Positions 21,834-31,847 of a stretch of 64,000 bases of DNA are shown here, piece by piece (within the stretch, counting starts at the first letter, position 1; every line of letters begins with the position of its first letter). The DNA is from Trichococcus sp. (GTDB taxonomy: Bacteria; Bacillota; Bacilli; Lactobacillales; Aerococcaceae). The translations under genes and the position numbers were made by a program. The notes beneath the pieces were generated by a model. It made no database searches, was not told where the DNA came from, and worked only from the letters and a program-made list of their open reading frames with translations. The stretch lies in contig JASKKA010000003.1 of assembly GCA_030153215.1 (NCBI GenBank), positions 62,001 to 126,000 on the forward strand, read 5' to 3'.

Positions 21834-22178
21834 ATGCAAAATTACATCTACCCAGTATCCACTAATAATGAGAATCCTTCAAATAAATCATACTTGCGCC
21901 CGCTCTCATCCGTCCATTCCATCAATGAAGCCATCTTGGACAAAGTAATGCCGATTCATCAAGTTATCCGTTTTGCTAACCAGGCTTTTGAAAATAACAA
22001 CCCTGTGTATGTCGTGATTGAAGAAAAGCATGGACCGAAATCGTATACCAGATCACTCGTTTGGGGTTCTTTCAATTCCCGCGTAACTCCAAAAAGACAA
22101 ATCATGTTCACAACTGCCGATAAAAAAGTGACTTATCTACTGAACATCAGTCAAGTCTTGGCTATCCAACTTGGTTAA
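21834..22178 (+). CDS. Hypothetical protein, 114 aa, orphan
   Basis: RBS cggagg, ATG at 21834: MQNYIYPVSTNNENPSNKSYLRPLSSVHSINEAILDKVMPIHQVIRFANQAFENNNPVYVVIEEKHGPKS...; own promoter upstream and terminator downstream. Confidence 0.8.
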   Translation: MQNYIYPVSTNNENPSNKSYLRPLSSVHSINEAILDKVMPIHQVIRFANQAFENNNPVYVVIEEKHGPKSYTRSLVWGSFNSRVTPKRQIMFTTADKKVTYLLNISQVLAIQLG

Positions 22179-22260
22179 ATTCAATCAGTTGGTGGCATAC
22201 CCATCTATAGAAATCAGGAGTACAAGGTAAAGTCATTAACGTAAAAAACTATGACAACTG

Positions 22261-22305
22261 AAACAAGCGAGAATGCATCTCACACAATTGCATTCTCGCT
22301 TGTTT
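22261..22305. terminator. Bidirectional terminator between hypothetical ORF and cls
   Basis: AAACAAGCGAGAATGCA - 11 nt - TGCATTCTCGCTTGTTT, perfect 17-bp stem. Confidence 0.85.
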
Positions 22306-22367
22306 TGACTGCTTGTGGGCCTTTCTTCTGAATTCTGATTGTCGATCTATTTCCATACGCTTTCGGT

Positions 22368-23834
22368 CTACAGTATCGGTGAAAGTAATCTGGAAAAAGC
22401 TTGCTTGAATTTCCGCCACTTCGACTGTTTTGCGAAATAATCATGGGTTGCACGGATGCAATTCTTCTGATCTTCATCAAAATTTGCGATTAATTCTTCA
22501 GCTACGTCACGATCGTAAATAAAAGCGTTGATCTCAAAATTCAATTTGAAACTGCGCACATCCATATTTGCCGTGCCTACCGATACAATTTCATCATCGA
22601 CCACCATCACCTTTGAATGCAGGAAACCATTCTGGTACATATAGACTTCCGCACCGTACTCGACGATGTCTTTGGCAAAATACTCCGTTGCCCGATAGAC
22701 GAAAGGATGATCCGGCTTCGAGGGTATCATGATTTTGACTTTTACACCGGATAGAACTGCGATTTTGAGCATTTCATGCAGACTCTCGTCAGGTATAAAA
22801 TAAGGAGTCTGTATATAAATGGATTCTTTAGCTTGGCTGATCATCTTCAAGAAACCCATCTTGATCGTCTGATCTTCGTCATCCGGTCCACTTGTCACAA
22901 TTTGCATGGCCGTGTTACCTTTTTTATCGGCGATCGGGAAATAGGCTTCTGCATAATCTTTCCTGTTCTTTTCTTTGGCAACCGCATTCCAGTCCATGAA
23001 GAAACGGCTCTGAAGCGTCAAGACTGCATTGCCTTCTATTTTCATATGCGTATCCCTCCATTCGCCGAGTTCCCCTTTCCCTAGATACTCATCGCCTATA
23101 TTGAACCCGCCGAGATAAGCAACTTTTGCATCCACTACCATTATTTTGCGATGATTCCGATAGTTCATCCGCAAATTAACGAAAGGTATTTTTGAACCAA
23201 AAAATACTTCCGTCTTTCCGCCTAATTTTTCAAGATTATTGAAAAATCTCGGATCATTCCCTCTGCAGCCCATTGCATCGTAAACGACCAGAACCTCAAC
23301 GCCAGCTGCCGCCCTGTCTTCCAACGCCGCCAGAATCCGCTTCCCCAAGTCGTCCGAGCGAAAAGTATAATAAAGCATATGCACATGATTTTCTGCTTTA
23401 TAGATGTCCTGCACAAGGGAATCGAAAAGATCTGCGCCAGTTTTGAATATTTCAACTTTATTCCCTTTCGTCAAAATGGATTCATCACTTTCCAGGAACA
23501 GGATAGCTGTTTTTTGTGCATAGTCGGTTTCGACCAAACCTTGCGCCAGATCCTCATCCTCCAACATTTCAATCTGGACCTTCGCCAACTGGGACATGCC
23601 CAAGCTTTTTTGCGTGCGCATATCATAGATGTTTTCTTTTGACATCTTTTTCCCTATAAAGAGGTAGATGATGAAACCCACCACCGGCAAGAGGTTTAAC
23701 GTCAACAGCCAGGCCCAGGTGGCAGCGACATCTCTTTTTTCTTTAAAGACGGTGATGATTGCACCAATTGTATTTAAAACGATGATTGCCGTAAATATCA
23801 TTGACCAAATACCCATAAGACCACTCCAAATCAA
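22368..23834 (-). CDS. cls: Cardiolipin synthase
   Basis: Two HKD motifs (NHRKIMVVDAKVAYLGG; HSKVMVVDDEIVSVGTAN); N-terminal TM segments. Confidence 0.95.
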   Translation of the reverse strand: MIWSGLMGIWSMIFTAIIVLNTIGAIITVFKEKRDVAATWAWLLTLNLLPVVGFIIYLFIGKKMSKENIYDMRTQKSLGMSQLAKVQIEMLEDEDLAQGLVETDYAQKTAILFLESDESILTKGNKVEIFKTGADLFDSLVQDIYKAENHVHMLYYTFRSDDLGKRILAALEDRAAAGVEVLVVYDAMGCRGNDPRFFNNLEKLGGKTEVFFGSKIPFVNLRMNYRNHRKIMVVDAKVAYLGGFNIGDEYLGKGELGEWRDTHMKIEGNAVLTLQSRFFMDWNAVAKEKNRKDYAEAYFPIADKKGNTAMQIVTSGPDDEDQTIKMGFLKMISQAKESIYIQTPYFIPDESLHEMLKIAVLSGVKVKIMIPSKPDHPFVYRATEYFAKDIVEYGAEVYMYQNGFLHSKVMVVDDEIVSVGTANMDVRSFKLNFEINAFIYDRDVAEELIANFDEDQKNCIRATHDYFAKQSKWRKFKQAFSRLLSPIL

Positions 23835-23890
23835 TAAAATGACAAAACATGTTACCTACATATCATAGCACACGAGCCCACAAAAACAGA

Positions 23891-23935
23891 AAGGCGAAGA
23901 CCGGATAATTCAAATCCGTCCTTCGCCTTCTATTT
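23891..23935 (-). terminator. Terminator downstream of thiT
   Basis: aaggcgaagaccggat...atccgtccttcgcctt inverted repeat. Confidence 0.65.
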
Positions 23936-23936
23936 T

Positions 23937-24539
23937 TTAATCATTTAATAGTTTCGATTTTTCTTTTCTGCTCAGGAAACGGCTGCCTTTTGGAATGTAC
24001 GCTTTAGGAGCGAATTTTGCAATCAACACCAGAACGACTGCGCTGACGGCAAAAGTAGCCGCAAACGATAGCGCTTGTCCCGGAAGAAAATGCGCAAAAG
24101 CAGAAACACCAGCTGGAACTGCTTCCTCACTGAGGAATATGTCCGAGATCAGCACCCAGACAAAATAGACAAGCGTTCCGAAAAAGGATGCCGTCAGTAT
24201 ATTCAAGGCTGCATTCGGGAAACGTTTATTGTTCAATGTGCGTTGCGTGAATTTCGCGAAAAAACCGGCGATGCCCACGAAAACGAACGGTGCGGCTTGG
24301 TTCAGGATATCTGCAGCAACATCCGCTCCCTCTCCTTTGAGCGCAAACAAAACGAGGCCGGTCAGTATTCCAGAAACCAGTCCAAGCAATATTCCTCTGC
24401 GGAGAGAAATGAAAAGCAACGGCAACAAAGCAAAAACAATAGTGTATTCTCCAAATGGCATGGCCACATATGCCAAGGCGATTGCGAGGACAGCAAACAG
24501 AGCTGCCTCGATCCAAGCCTTCGTACTATTAGAACCCAT
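23937..24539 (-). CDS. thiT: Energy-coupled thiamine transporter ThiT
   Basis: MGSNSTKAWIEAALFAVLAIALAYVAMP...; six hydrophobic segments; ThiT S-component pattern. Confidence 0.85.
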   Translation of the reverse strand: MGSNSTKAWIEAALFAVLAIALAYVAMPFGEYTIVFALLPLLFISLRRGILLGLVSGILTGLVLFALKGEGADVAADILNQAAPFVFVGIAGFFAKFTQRTLNNKRFPNAALNILTASFFGTLVYFVWVLISDIFLSEEAVPAGVSAFAHFLPGQALSFAATFAVSAVVLVLIAKFAPKAYIPKGSRFLSRKEKSKLLND

Positions 24540-24599
24540 AAAGATGAATCTCTCCTTTTCAACAACGATCCGTTTCATTGCCTTTACGGCAAACGGGCA

Positions 24600-26279
24600 T
24601 CAGCTCTTCTTCTGATAATTGGATGCTTCCATGATGATCGGTAAAATGACCGGTTTGCGCTTCGTCTTTTCAAAAAGATAACGGCTCAACGAATCACGTA
24701 TCTCTTGTTTTAACTTGGCCCAATCAAAGTCTTTCGTGTGCAGGTTATCTTCCACTACTTCCCGGACGATATTCGAACTTTCTTTGACAAGCTCTTCGCT
24801 CGCCTTCATATAGACGAAGCCACGCGAAACGATTTCCGGACCCGACAAGATTTTGTTCAGTCTTCTGGAGATCGTCACAACGACAACGAAGATGCCATCC
24901 TCCGATAATAGTTTGCGGTCGCGCAAGACAATGTTGCCGATATCGCCAACCCCGATCCCATCGATCAGAACATTCCCGGCTGGGACCTGTCCCGTCATGT
25001 GCATACGGCCTTTGGCATATTCGATCACGTCACCTTTACCAGGGATGAAAATATTTTTGAACGGAATGCCGACTTCATTCGCCAATTGGGCATGTGCAGC
25101 TTGCATTCGGTACTCACCTTGGACAGGCACGAAATAAGTAGGTCTCAGTAGGTTGATCATCAATTTCAGATCGTTCGGCGAAGCATGTCCCGATGCTTTG
25201 TATGTTCCGGATATTTCACGCACGGACGCACCGGCACGATAAATCAAATTTTTGGTTTTTGCGACTGTCGTTTCCATAGCTGTTGAAGGTGTAGTCGTGA
25301 TGTAAACCAAATCACCCTCTTTAAGGTTCACTTGCTTGTGTCTGCCTTTGGACATCCGCTGCAAAGCTTCCAAGGGTTCCCCACTGTTGCCGGTTTCCAG
25401 AATCAACACTTGACCATCACGGTAATCATTGATGTTCTTCACATTCACAAGCAGATCTGGAGTCGGCAAGACCAGTTTCCCCAGTTTCATGGCGACATCG
25501 ACTGTTTCAACCAAAGTCGGTCCTGTCAAAAAGATTTTACGATTCGCTTGGAGAGCGACATCAAAAACTTGCTGGATGCGCAAAATGTTGCTTGCAACAC
25601 AGGAGACGATGATACGGCCTTCAGCGTTGATGAAAGTATCCAGCATTTCTTCTTCAATCTTGCGGTCACTGACGTTTTCCGTAGTCGATTCGGCATCACC
25701 GGAATCGCTCAACAGCGCCAATACTTTGCCTTCTCCGATATCCGTAATTTTGCCGTAATCGGTCCGATACATCGGGGATGCACTTTGATCAAACTTGAAA
25801 TCACCTGTATAGACGACACTGCCTTCTTCCGTCTTCACACAGATCCCGACAGAATCAGGGATGGTATGCGTGGTTCTGAAGAACCGGACACTGGTGTTTT
25901 CGAATTCAATTTCGGTGTTCTCATCGATAACGTGATAATCCTCAAATCCCGTAGCCAATCCGGTGGAATCGACCGCCAATTTAGCCAACGCAATCGTCAA
26001 TCCTGTACCGAACACGGGTGCATCGATATTCTGCAACAAATAAGGCAACGCTCCTACGGCATCCGCATGACCATGCGTCAGGAAAATACCCGCTATCTTA
26101 TTTTTGTATTCCTCCAGGTACGTAAAATCAGGGATGACGACGTCAATTCCCAATAATTCATTTTCCGGATAAAGAAGACCGCAATCCAATACAAAAATTA
26201 AATCATCCACTTCCACTAAATACATGTTTTTACCGCTTTCTCTCACACCTCCGAGAGAAATTATTCTTACTTTACTCAT
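24600..26279 (-). CDS. rnjB: Ribonuclease J2
   Basis: MSKVRIISLGGVRESGKNMYLVEVDDLIFVLDCGLLYPENELLGIDVVIPDF; degenerate metal motif THGHADAVGA as in RNase J2. Confidence 0.88.
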   Translation of the reverse strand: MSKVRIISLGGVRESGKNMYLVEVDDLIFVLDCGLLYPENELLGIDVVIPDFTYLEEYKNKIAGIFLTHGHADAVGALPYLLQNIDAPVFGTGLTIALAKLAVDSTGLATGFEDYHVIDENTEIEFENTSVRFFRTTHTIPDSVGICVKTEEGSVVYTGDFKFDQSASPMYRTDYGKITDIGEGKVLALLSDSGDAESTTENVSDRKIEEEMLDTFINAEGRIIVSCVASNILRIQQVFDVALQANRKIFLTGPTLVETVDVAMKLGKLVLPTPDLLVNVKNINDYRDGQVLILETGNSGEPLEALQRMSKGRHKQVNLKEGDLVYITTTPSTAMETTVAKTKNLIYRAGASVREISGTYKASGHASPNDLKLMINLLRPTYFVPVQGEYRMQAAHAQLANEVGIPFKNIFIPGKGDVIEYAKGRMHMTGQVPAGNVLIDGIGVGDIGNIVLRDRKLLSEDGIFVVVVTISRRLNKILSGPEIVSRGFVYMKASEELVKESSNIVREVVEDNLHTKDFDWAKLKQEIRDSLSRYLFEKTKRKPVILPIIMEASNYQKKS

Positions 26280-26533
26280 TGTACCACCTCTTATTTTTCA
26301 GCTTTCTATGCTGTTATCTATGTTGATCGTTTGAATGCCTTCCTCCGTATTTTCGTCTCTCAAAATCAGCACAGCTACTTTGCCGCATTATCTTCAGAGT
26401 CTACAAGCGAATGCGTTTTCTTCGCATCCGGCTAAACGTGACCGATATCCTCTCTGTTATATTATACATGATTATTGGCAAAATTGTAGCATTTGCTTCA
26501 GTTTCTGTTCCGGTTTTCTGAAAGTGTGAGAAA

Positions 26534-26649
26534 AGCGGGACAAGCCCGGTCTGCCTCGAAAGAAATTTAGGAAATCTGGCCCTGAATGAGCATCGCAGAG
26601 CGCAATGGGTCAGATTTATCTAATTTCCGAGAGGCAGGCTTGGACCGCT
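26534..26649. repeat. Intergenic foldback element A
   Basis: Imperfect inverted repeat arms AGCGGgaCAAGCC...CTGCCTC...AAATCTGgCCC / GGGtCAGATTT...GAGGCAG...GCTTGGACCGCT; shares AATTTAGGAAATCTGGCC with element B (reverse complement). Confidence 0.6.
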
Positions 26650-26745
26650 AGACAATATCTTAGATGCATCAAACATTTTGCAAGTGTGTGGAACACTTAC
26701 ATTGAAGCACTCTACAAGTTAAAATGTAAAATAAATTTCTGCACG

Positions 26746-26824
26746 AAAAAAGACCTGCCAAAAGGAACGGAACGGGAACGAGGTTTAACCAAACACCCTT
26801 CCCAGTCCATCCTTTGACAGGCCC
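26746..26824 (-). terminator. Long compound terminator downstream of asd
   Basis: Minus strand: GGCCTGTCAAAGG ... CCTTTTGGCAGGTCTTTTTT, with inner stem GGGAAGGGTGTTT-ggtt-AAACCTCGTTCCC. Confidence 0.7.
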
Positions 26825-26878
26825 AGTCCTATCAGATTCTTCAGTTGACGAAGCTTTGCTCCTCCGTATTCAAAAGTT

Positions 26879-27919
26879 CTACAGTAGACCCATCTCGATC
26901 ATTTTTTCAGCGATTTGCACAGAGTTCCAAGCAGCGCCCTTCAACAGGTTATCGGAAACAACCCACATATGGAAACCATTGTCGACATCCACATCCTTAC
27001 GGATACGTCCGACAAATGTTTCATTCTTTCCAACGGATTCGCGGGCGGTAGGATAGACTTGATTAGCTGTGTCATCCCGAAGCACAACTCCTGGAGCATC
27101 TTTCAGCACTTCCCAGATATCTGCGACAGTAACGTTTTTATCGTCCACTTCAAAATAGACGGATTCCGAGTGTCCGGACATTACAGGGATGCGCACGCAT
27201 GTTGCAGAGACTTTGATGTCCTGGTCGCCCATGATTTTTTTGGTTTCATTGATCATTTTCCACTCTTCATATGTGTAGCCGCCTTCGCTGAACACATCGA
27301 TTTGCGGTAAAGCATTGAATGCGATCGGGAAATGCTTCTTATCGCCACCACAAGGTAAAATATTCGCAACCGGCTCTTCACCGTTCAGGACAGCTTGGGT
27401 TTGAGCTTTCAATTCTTCCAAAGCATGCAGGCCAGCTCCGCTTACCGCTTGGTACGTGGAAACGATGACGCGATCCAAACCAAATTTTTCGCGGATCGGT
27501 TGCAATGCCACCACCATCTGAATAGTGGAGCAGTTCGGGTTAGCGATCAGACCTTTGTGTTTGCGCAAGTCTTCCGGATTCACTTCAGGAACGACCAATG
27601 GCGTTTCCGGGTCCATACGAAAAGCACTCGTATTGTCGATGACGATGGCGCCAGCTTTGATCGCTGCAGGGGAGAATTGTTTCGTGATGCCGCCTCCAGC
27701 GCTGAATAAGGCAATATCGATGCCTTCAAATGAGTCATCAGTCGTTTCCTGAATCTGCAGTTCTTGTCCTCGGAATGTCTTGACTTTCCCAGCAGAACGT
27801 TTAGAAGCCAACAACTTCAGACTTTTTATCGGAAAAGAAGCATTCTCCAACAAGCCCAGCATTTTTTCTCCAACGGCACCCGTAGCACCTACAATGGCAA
27901 CATTATACTCTTTCATCAT
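26879..27919 (-). CDS. asd: Aspartate-semialdehyde dehydrogenase
   Basis: [24 protein letters not shown]...[17 protein letters not shown]. Confidence 0.96.
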   Translation of the reverse strand: MMKEYNVAIVGATGAVGEKMLGLLENASFPIKSLKLLASKRSAGKVKTFRGQELQIQETTDDSFEGIDIALFSAGGGITKQFSPAAIKAGAIVIDNTSAFRMDPETPLVVPEVNPEDLRKHKGLIANPNCSTIQMVVALQPIREKFGLDRVIVSTYQAVSGAGLHALEELKAQTQAVLNGEEPVANILPCGGDKKHFPIAFNALPQIDVFSEGGYTYEEWKMINETKKIMGDQDIKVSATCVRIPVMSGHSESVYFEVDDKNVTVADIWEVLKDAPGVVLRDDTANQVYPTARESVGKNETFVGRIRKDVDVDNGFHMWVVSDNLLKGAAWNSVQIAEKMIEMGLL

Positions 27920-28039
27920 TGATCCCTCACTCATTCATTTTCTGTATTAACTATTTTTTAGGATTTAAAGATCCTTCACTTAAGCATTTTACCACACTTT
28001 ATTAGAATTTTTTAATCTATTTTTTAATTACGTAAAAAA

Positions 28040-28081
28040 CATTCCAATCAGAGTCCCTATCGAAGGTCTCTGATTGGAATG
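28040..28081 (-). terminator. Terminator downstream of citX
   Basis: CATTCCAATCAGAG ... CTCTGATTGGAATG 14-bp stem followed on minus strand by TTTTTT. Confidence 0.85.
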
Positions 28082-28163
28082 CGAAATGGTTACTGATTTA
28101 TTTTTATCCGTTTAGACGCTCATAAGCTTTGCCTTTAATTATCCAACTCGAAAATAAGGGGTG

Positions 28164-28736
28164 TTAATCCAAACGTACTCTCCCATCCTCCTGCAGAATG
28201 GATTCGATTTTTTTCTGGATTTCTTCCCTGGTGTGTACATTCTTATTTTCACATTCGAAGGCTTCATCCCCACAAATCATGCACTTTCTCGGTTCATAGC
28301 CGATTTCCATTCGCTGCACCTCGATCATCTTGCCTTCTTCGAGATAGAATACATTGATCGTGAACAGTTGCCCGAGTAAACTGCCGTCTTCTATCATGAT
28401 GGCGGCTTGCTTCACGGCTGTTGGATAGGTATCAACGACAACAAAGTATTCTGGTCCTGTATCCAAATCCATCAATTTTTCATAAGTAACTTTCCATTTA
28501 TTCTTTTGGATTGCATTTTTAACTTCTTGGATACCGATTTCAGAAATCTGTCTTACGATGGCATTATATTTGACGGGTCCAGGAATATTGCATTTAAGGG
28601 AAATCAATGTCTGATTTGCGTTCGTCTTGCTGATTTCCTCTTCAAAAAAGGCACGTTGTTCCCTTGAAGCCAACACTTCTTTAAGCGTCGGCATTTGACC
28701 TTGCGAGAAAATAGATTCTGGCACCATTGCACTCAT
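28164..28736 (-). CDS. citX: CitX, apo-citrate lyase phosphoribosyl-dephospho-CoA transferase
   Basis: LASREQRAFFEEEISKTNANQTLISLKCNIPGPVKYNAIVRQISEIG...; MEIGYEPRKCMICGDEAFEC. Confidence 0.85.
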   Translation of the reverse strand: MSAMVPESIFSQGQMPTLKEVLASREQRAFFEEEISKTNANQTLISLKCNIPGPVKYNAIVRQISEIGIQEVKNAIQKNKWKVTYEKLMDLDTGPEYFVVVDTYPTAVKQAAIMIEDGSLLGQLFTINVFYLEEGKMIEVQRMEIGYEPRKCMICGDEAFECENKNVHTREEIQKKIESILQEDGRVRLD

Positions 28737-28915
28737 CCTTTACTGTTTTGTTGTTGTTCCCTTCTGTCAAACGGAAGCGGATCAGCCACTTTGCTGCTTT
28801 CTGCGTTTGATTTCTCTGCTTCTTCGCGCTGTCCGAGTATCGATTTTGTGCTTATTTGTGATTGAGCAACGGGTTTTTCGATAATATTGATGATACCATT
28901 CTTTGTTATAAAAAC
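28733..28915 (-). pseudogene. C-terminal remnant of a gene upstream of citX, no start codon, identity unresolved
   Basis: Stop-bounded frame VFITKNGIINIIEKPVAQSQISTKSILGQREEAEKSNAESSKVADPLPFDRREQQQNSKG*, ending in an ATGA overlap with the citX start. Confidence 0.45.
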
Positions 28916-28949
28916 TTACACAGAAGCTTCACGAACTACATAAAAAATT

Positions 28950-28963
28950 TAAAAGCGCTTACA
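28950..28963 (-). promoter_or_regulatory. cre-like (CcpA) site upstream of citX
   Basis: TGTAAGCGCTTTTA versus consensus TGWAANCGNTNWCA, in an AT-rich region. Confidence 0.5.
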
Positions 28964-29174
28964 TTTACGAGGACGATATAAGTAAAAAAATATATCTGTT
29001 TACTGTTGGCGTAAAAATATGTTTCTCTTTACCTAATAATAACGCTTTTATGAAAAAAATTCATTAATTTAATATTAAAATCTATAATTAATCAACATTA
29101 CTCTATAAGTCAGGATTATTAGAATAATTATGGCAAGCTTTCCCACGGGAAAGGACCTTAACTACCATCAACAA

Positions 29175-29218
29175 AAAGAACAGGCATCGCCTTTTTGTGA
29201 AGGTTATGCCTGTTCTTT
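29175..29218 (-). terminator. Terminator downstream of pnp
   Basis: AAAGAACAGGCAT ... ATGCCTGTTCTTT stem, T-run on minus strand. Confidence 0.85.
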
Positions 29219-29247
29219 GCGTGCAGTATTATTCTGTTATGAGCAGT

Positions 29248-31356
29248 TTACTTTTCTTCCTTAGTCAATAGTGCTTTACGGGAAAGATTGATTCTGCCTT
29301 GTCTGTCGATTTCAATGACTTTAACTTTGACTTTGTCGCCGATCGCTAGGACGTCTTCGACTTCTTTGACACGCTCGTTAGCCAATTCGGAGATATGGAC
29401 CATTCCGTCTTTGCCTTTGGTGATGCCAACGAATGCACCGAATTTTTCGATGCGTTTTACTGTACCCTCGTAGATTTCACCGACCTTAACTTCATGAGTC
29501 AATTCTTCGATGATTTGTTTAGCACGGGCAATCATTGCAGTATCAGCTGATGCGATGCTTACGTTACCGTCTTGATCGATGTCGATCTTCACGCCAGTTT
29601 CTTCAATAATACTGTTGATTGTGTCTCCACCCTTGCCGATGACGACTTTGATCTTATCTGGTTTGATCTGCATCATTTCGATTTTCGGAGCGTACTGGGA
29701 CAATTCTTCGCGAGGAGCTGCAATCGTGCTTGTCAACTCAGCAAGGATTTCCATACGCGCTTTTTTCGCTTGCATCAACGCTTCAGTCAGGATTTGTTCT
29801 GTGATCCCTTGGATTTTGATATCCATCTGCAGCGCAGTGATGCCTTCGCTTGTTCCGGCAACTTTAAAGTCCATGTCGCCTAAGTGGTCTTCCAGACCTT
29901 GGATATCCGTCAAAACTGTGTAGTTTTCGCCTTCCATCACTAGGCCCATCGCGATACCCGCTACCGGTGCTTTGATCGGTACACCCGCGTCCATCATTGC
30001 CAGTGTGCTGGCGCAGATGCTGGCTTGTGAAGAGGAACCATTGGATTCCAGTACTTCAGAAACCAAACGGATTGTGTAAGGGAATTCGGCTTCAGTCGGG
30101 ATGACCTGTTTCAATGCCCGTTCACCCAAAGCACCATGACCGATTTCGCGGCGTCCCGGGCTTCCTGCTCTGCCTGTGCTGCCGACCGAGAATTGCGGGA
30201 AATTGTAATGGTGGATGAATCGTTTGCTGTCCACCATACCCAAGCCATCGATGATCTGATGTTCGCCAAGCGGAGCCAACGTACAAGTCGACAACGCTTG
30301 CGTCTGTCCACGCGTGAACAGGCCGGAACCGTGTACGCGCGGCAATAAACCGACTTCGGAAGCCAACGGACGGATTTCGTCGATTTTACGGCCATCAGGA
30401 CGGATTTTGTCGACTGTGATCAAACGGCGCACTTCGTCTTTTTCCATGTCTTCCACGATTTGGCGGACTTCTTTGGAGATTTGTGCAAAGTTGGCGTCAT
30501 CTAGATACTTTTCGTTGAAGAACAGGATAGCTTCAGCTTTCACATCTTCAATAGCGGCCTCACGAGCCAATTTTTCTTCAGTCATGATCGCTGCTGTCAT
30601 TTTTTCGCCATAAGCAGTGGTCACTTCTGTCACAAGTTCAGGATTCAGAGCCAACAGCTTGACGGTCATTTTTTCTTTGCCTACTTCGGCTACGATTTTA
30701 TCTTGGAAGTCGCATAGTTCCTGAATCGCTTTGTGGCCGAACATCAATGCTCCAAGCATATCCTCTTCATTAACCATTGCAGCACTGCTCTCAACCATAT
30801 TGATGGCAACTCTTGAACCGGCAACAGTCAACTCAATATCGGATGCTTCACTTTGTGGAACGGTTGGGTTCAGAACATATTCGCCGTCTACGCGGCCTAC
30901 ATTCACTCCAGCGATCGGTCCATAAAATGGAATATCGGAAATCGCCAATGCCAACGAAGAACCGAACATAGCGGCCATTTCCGGTGCGCAATCCTGTTCA
31001 ACAGACATGACAACGTTTGTGATCTGCACTTCGTTGCGGAACCCTTCAGGGAACATTGGACGGATTGGACGGTCGATCAAACGCGCCGTCAATGTTGCGT
31101 TTTCGCTTGGACGTCCTTCACGTTTGATGAATCCACCAGGTATTTTCCCGACTGCATACATTTTTTCTTCATAGTTGACAGTCAACGGGAAGAAATCGGT
31201 ATCTTTTGGTTCTCTTGAACCTACAGCAGCCGTCAAAACAACGGTATCTCCGTATCTAACCAATACCGCACCATTCGCTTGCTTAGCCAATTGGCCGATT
31301 TCGACTTGCAGCAAACGACCTGCCCAGTCCATTTGGAACACTTTTTTTTCTGACAT
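29248..31356 (-). CDS. pnp: Polyribonucleotide nucleotidyltransferase
   Basis: Two RNase PH domains, KH ([20 protein letters not shown]) and S1 ([18 protein letters not shown]) domains. Confidence 0.98.
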   Translation of the reverse strand: MSEKKVFQMDWAGRLLQVEIGQLAKQANGAVLVRYGDTVVLTAAVGSREPKDTDFFPLTVNYEEKMYAVGKIPGGFIKREGRPSENATLTARLIDRPIRPMFPEGFRNEVQITNVVMSVEQDCAPEMAAMFGSSLALAISDIPFYGPIAGVNVGRVDGEYVLNPTVPQSEASDIELTVAGSRVAINMVESSAAMVNEEDMLGALMFGHKAIQELCDFQDKIVAEVGKEKMTVKLLALNPELVTEVTTAYGEKMTAAIMTEEKLAREAAIEDVKAEAILFFNEKYLDDANFAQISKEVRQIVEDMEKDEVRRLITVDKIRPDGRKIDEIRPLASEVGLLPRVHGSGLFTRGQTQALSTCTLAPLGEHQIIDGLGMVDSKRFIHHYNFPQFSVGSTGRAGSPGRREIGHGALGERALKQVIPTEAEFPYTIRLVSEVLESNGSSSQASICASTLAMMDAGVPIKAPVAGIAMGLVMEGENYTVLTDIQGLEDHLGDMDFKVAGTSEGITALQMDIKIQGITEQILTEALMQAKKARMEILAELTSTIAAPREELSQYAPKIEMMQIKPDKIKVVIGKGGDTINSIIEETGVKIDIDQDGNVSIASADTAMIARAKQIIEELTHEVKVGEIYEGTVKRIEKFGAFVGITKGKDGMVHISELANERVKEVEDVLAIGDKVKVKVIEIDRQGRINLSRKALLTKEEK

Positions 31357-31389
31357 GTTATCATTCTCCTTTTGCAAAATCCCAAAAAA

Positions 31390-31419
31390 TAAGCGAGATT
31401 CACAGTGGAATCTCGCTTA
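31390..31419 (-). terminator. Terminator downstream of rpsO
   Basis: TAAGCGAGATTC ... GAATCTCGCTTA plus T-run on minus strand. Confidence 0.85.
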
Positions 31420-31438
31420 ATATGTCTTAGCCACGAAA

Positions 31439-31708
31439 TTAACGACGTAAGCCTAATCTTTGGATCAGTTCACGGTAGCGGGGAACGTCTTTGTTACGCA
31501 AGTAAGCCAACAAGTTACGACGGTGTCCAACTTTTTTCATCAAACCACGGTAAGAATGGTGGTCTTTTTTGTGAACGCGTGCGTGCTCGTTCAAGTGGTT
31601 GATTTCATACGTAAGAACTGCGATTTGCACTTCAGGGGATCCAGTATCTCCTTCGTGAATAGCGTATTCTTTGATGATTTCATTTTTAAGTTCTTTTGAA
31701 ATTGCCAT
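31439..31708 (-). CDS. rpsO: 30S ribosomal protein S15
   Basis: [42 protein letters not shown]. Confidence 0.98.
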   Translation of the reverse strand: MAISKELKNEIIKEYAIHEGDTGSPEVQIAVLTYEINHLNEHARVHKKDHHSYRGLMKKVGHRRNLLAYLRNKDVPRYRELIQRLGLRR

Positions 31709-31847
31709 TTTTTTCACCTCTTTCATAAAGTTACCTTTAACTGAGTACAACGTTGGTGATTCGTTTAACCAAGTTGAAGGTCGTATATATAATACAAGAA
31801 ACATTTTATCGTAATTCCTTACCGATTGCAAGTGGAAATCACTTTTT

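Noticed and set aside
23937-24620. TPP riboswitch in front of thiT
   Set aside because: thiT starts directly after rnjB with no room for a THI-box; none recognisable.
26281-26460. Short frame (VAVLILRDENTEEGIQTINIDNSIES) in the rnjB leader as a leader peptide
   Set aside because: Protein-like by eye but without a supported start or RBS; could be chance.
26605-26817. 70-aa plus-strand ORF between rnjB and asd
   Set aside because: Spans foldback element A and the asd terminator; no RBS.
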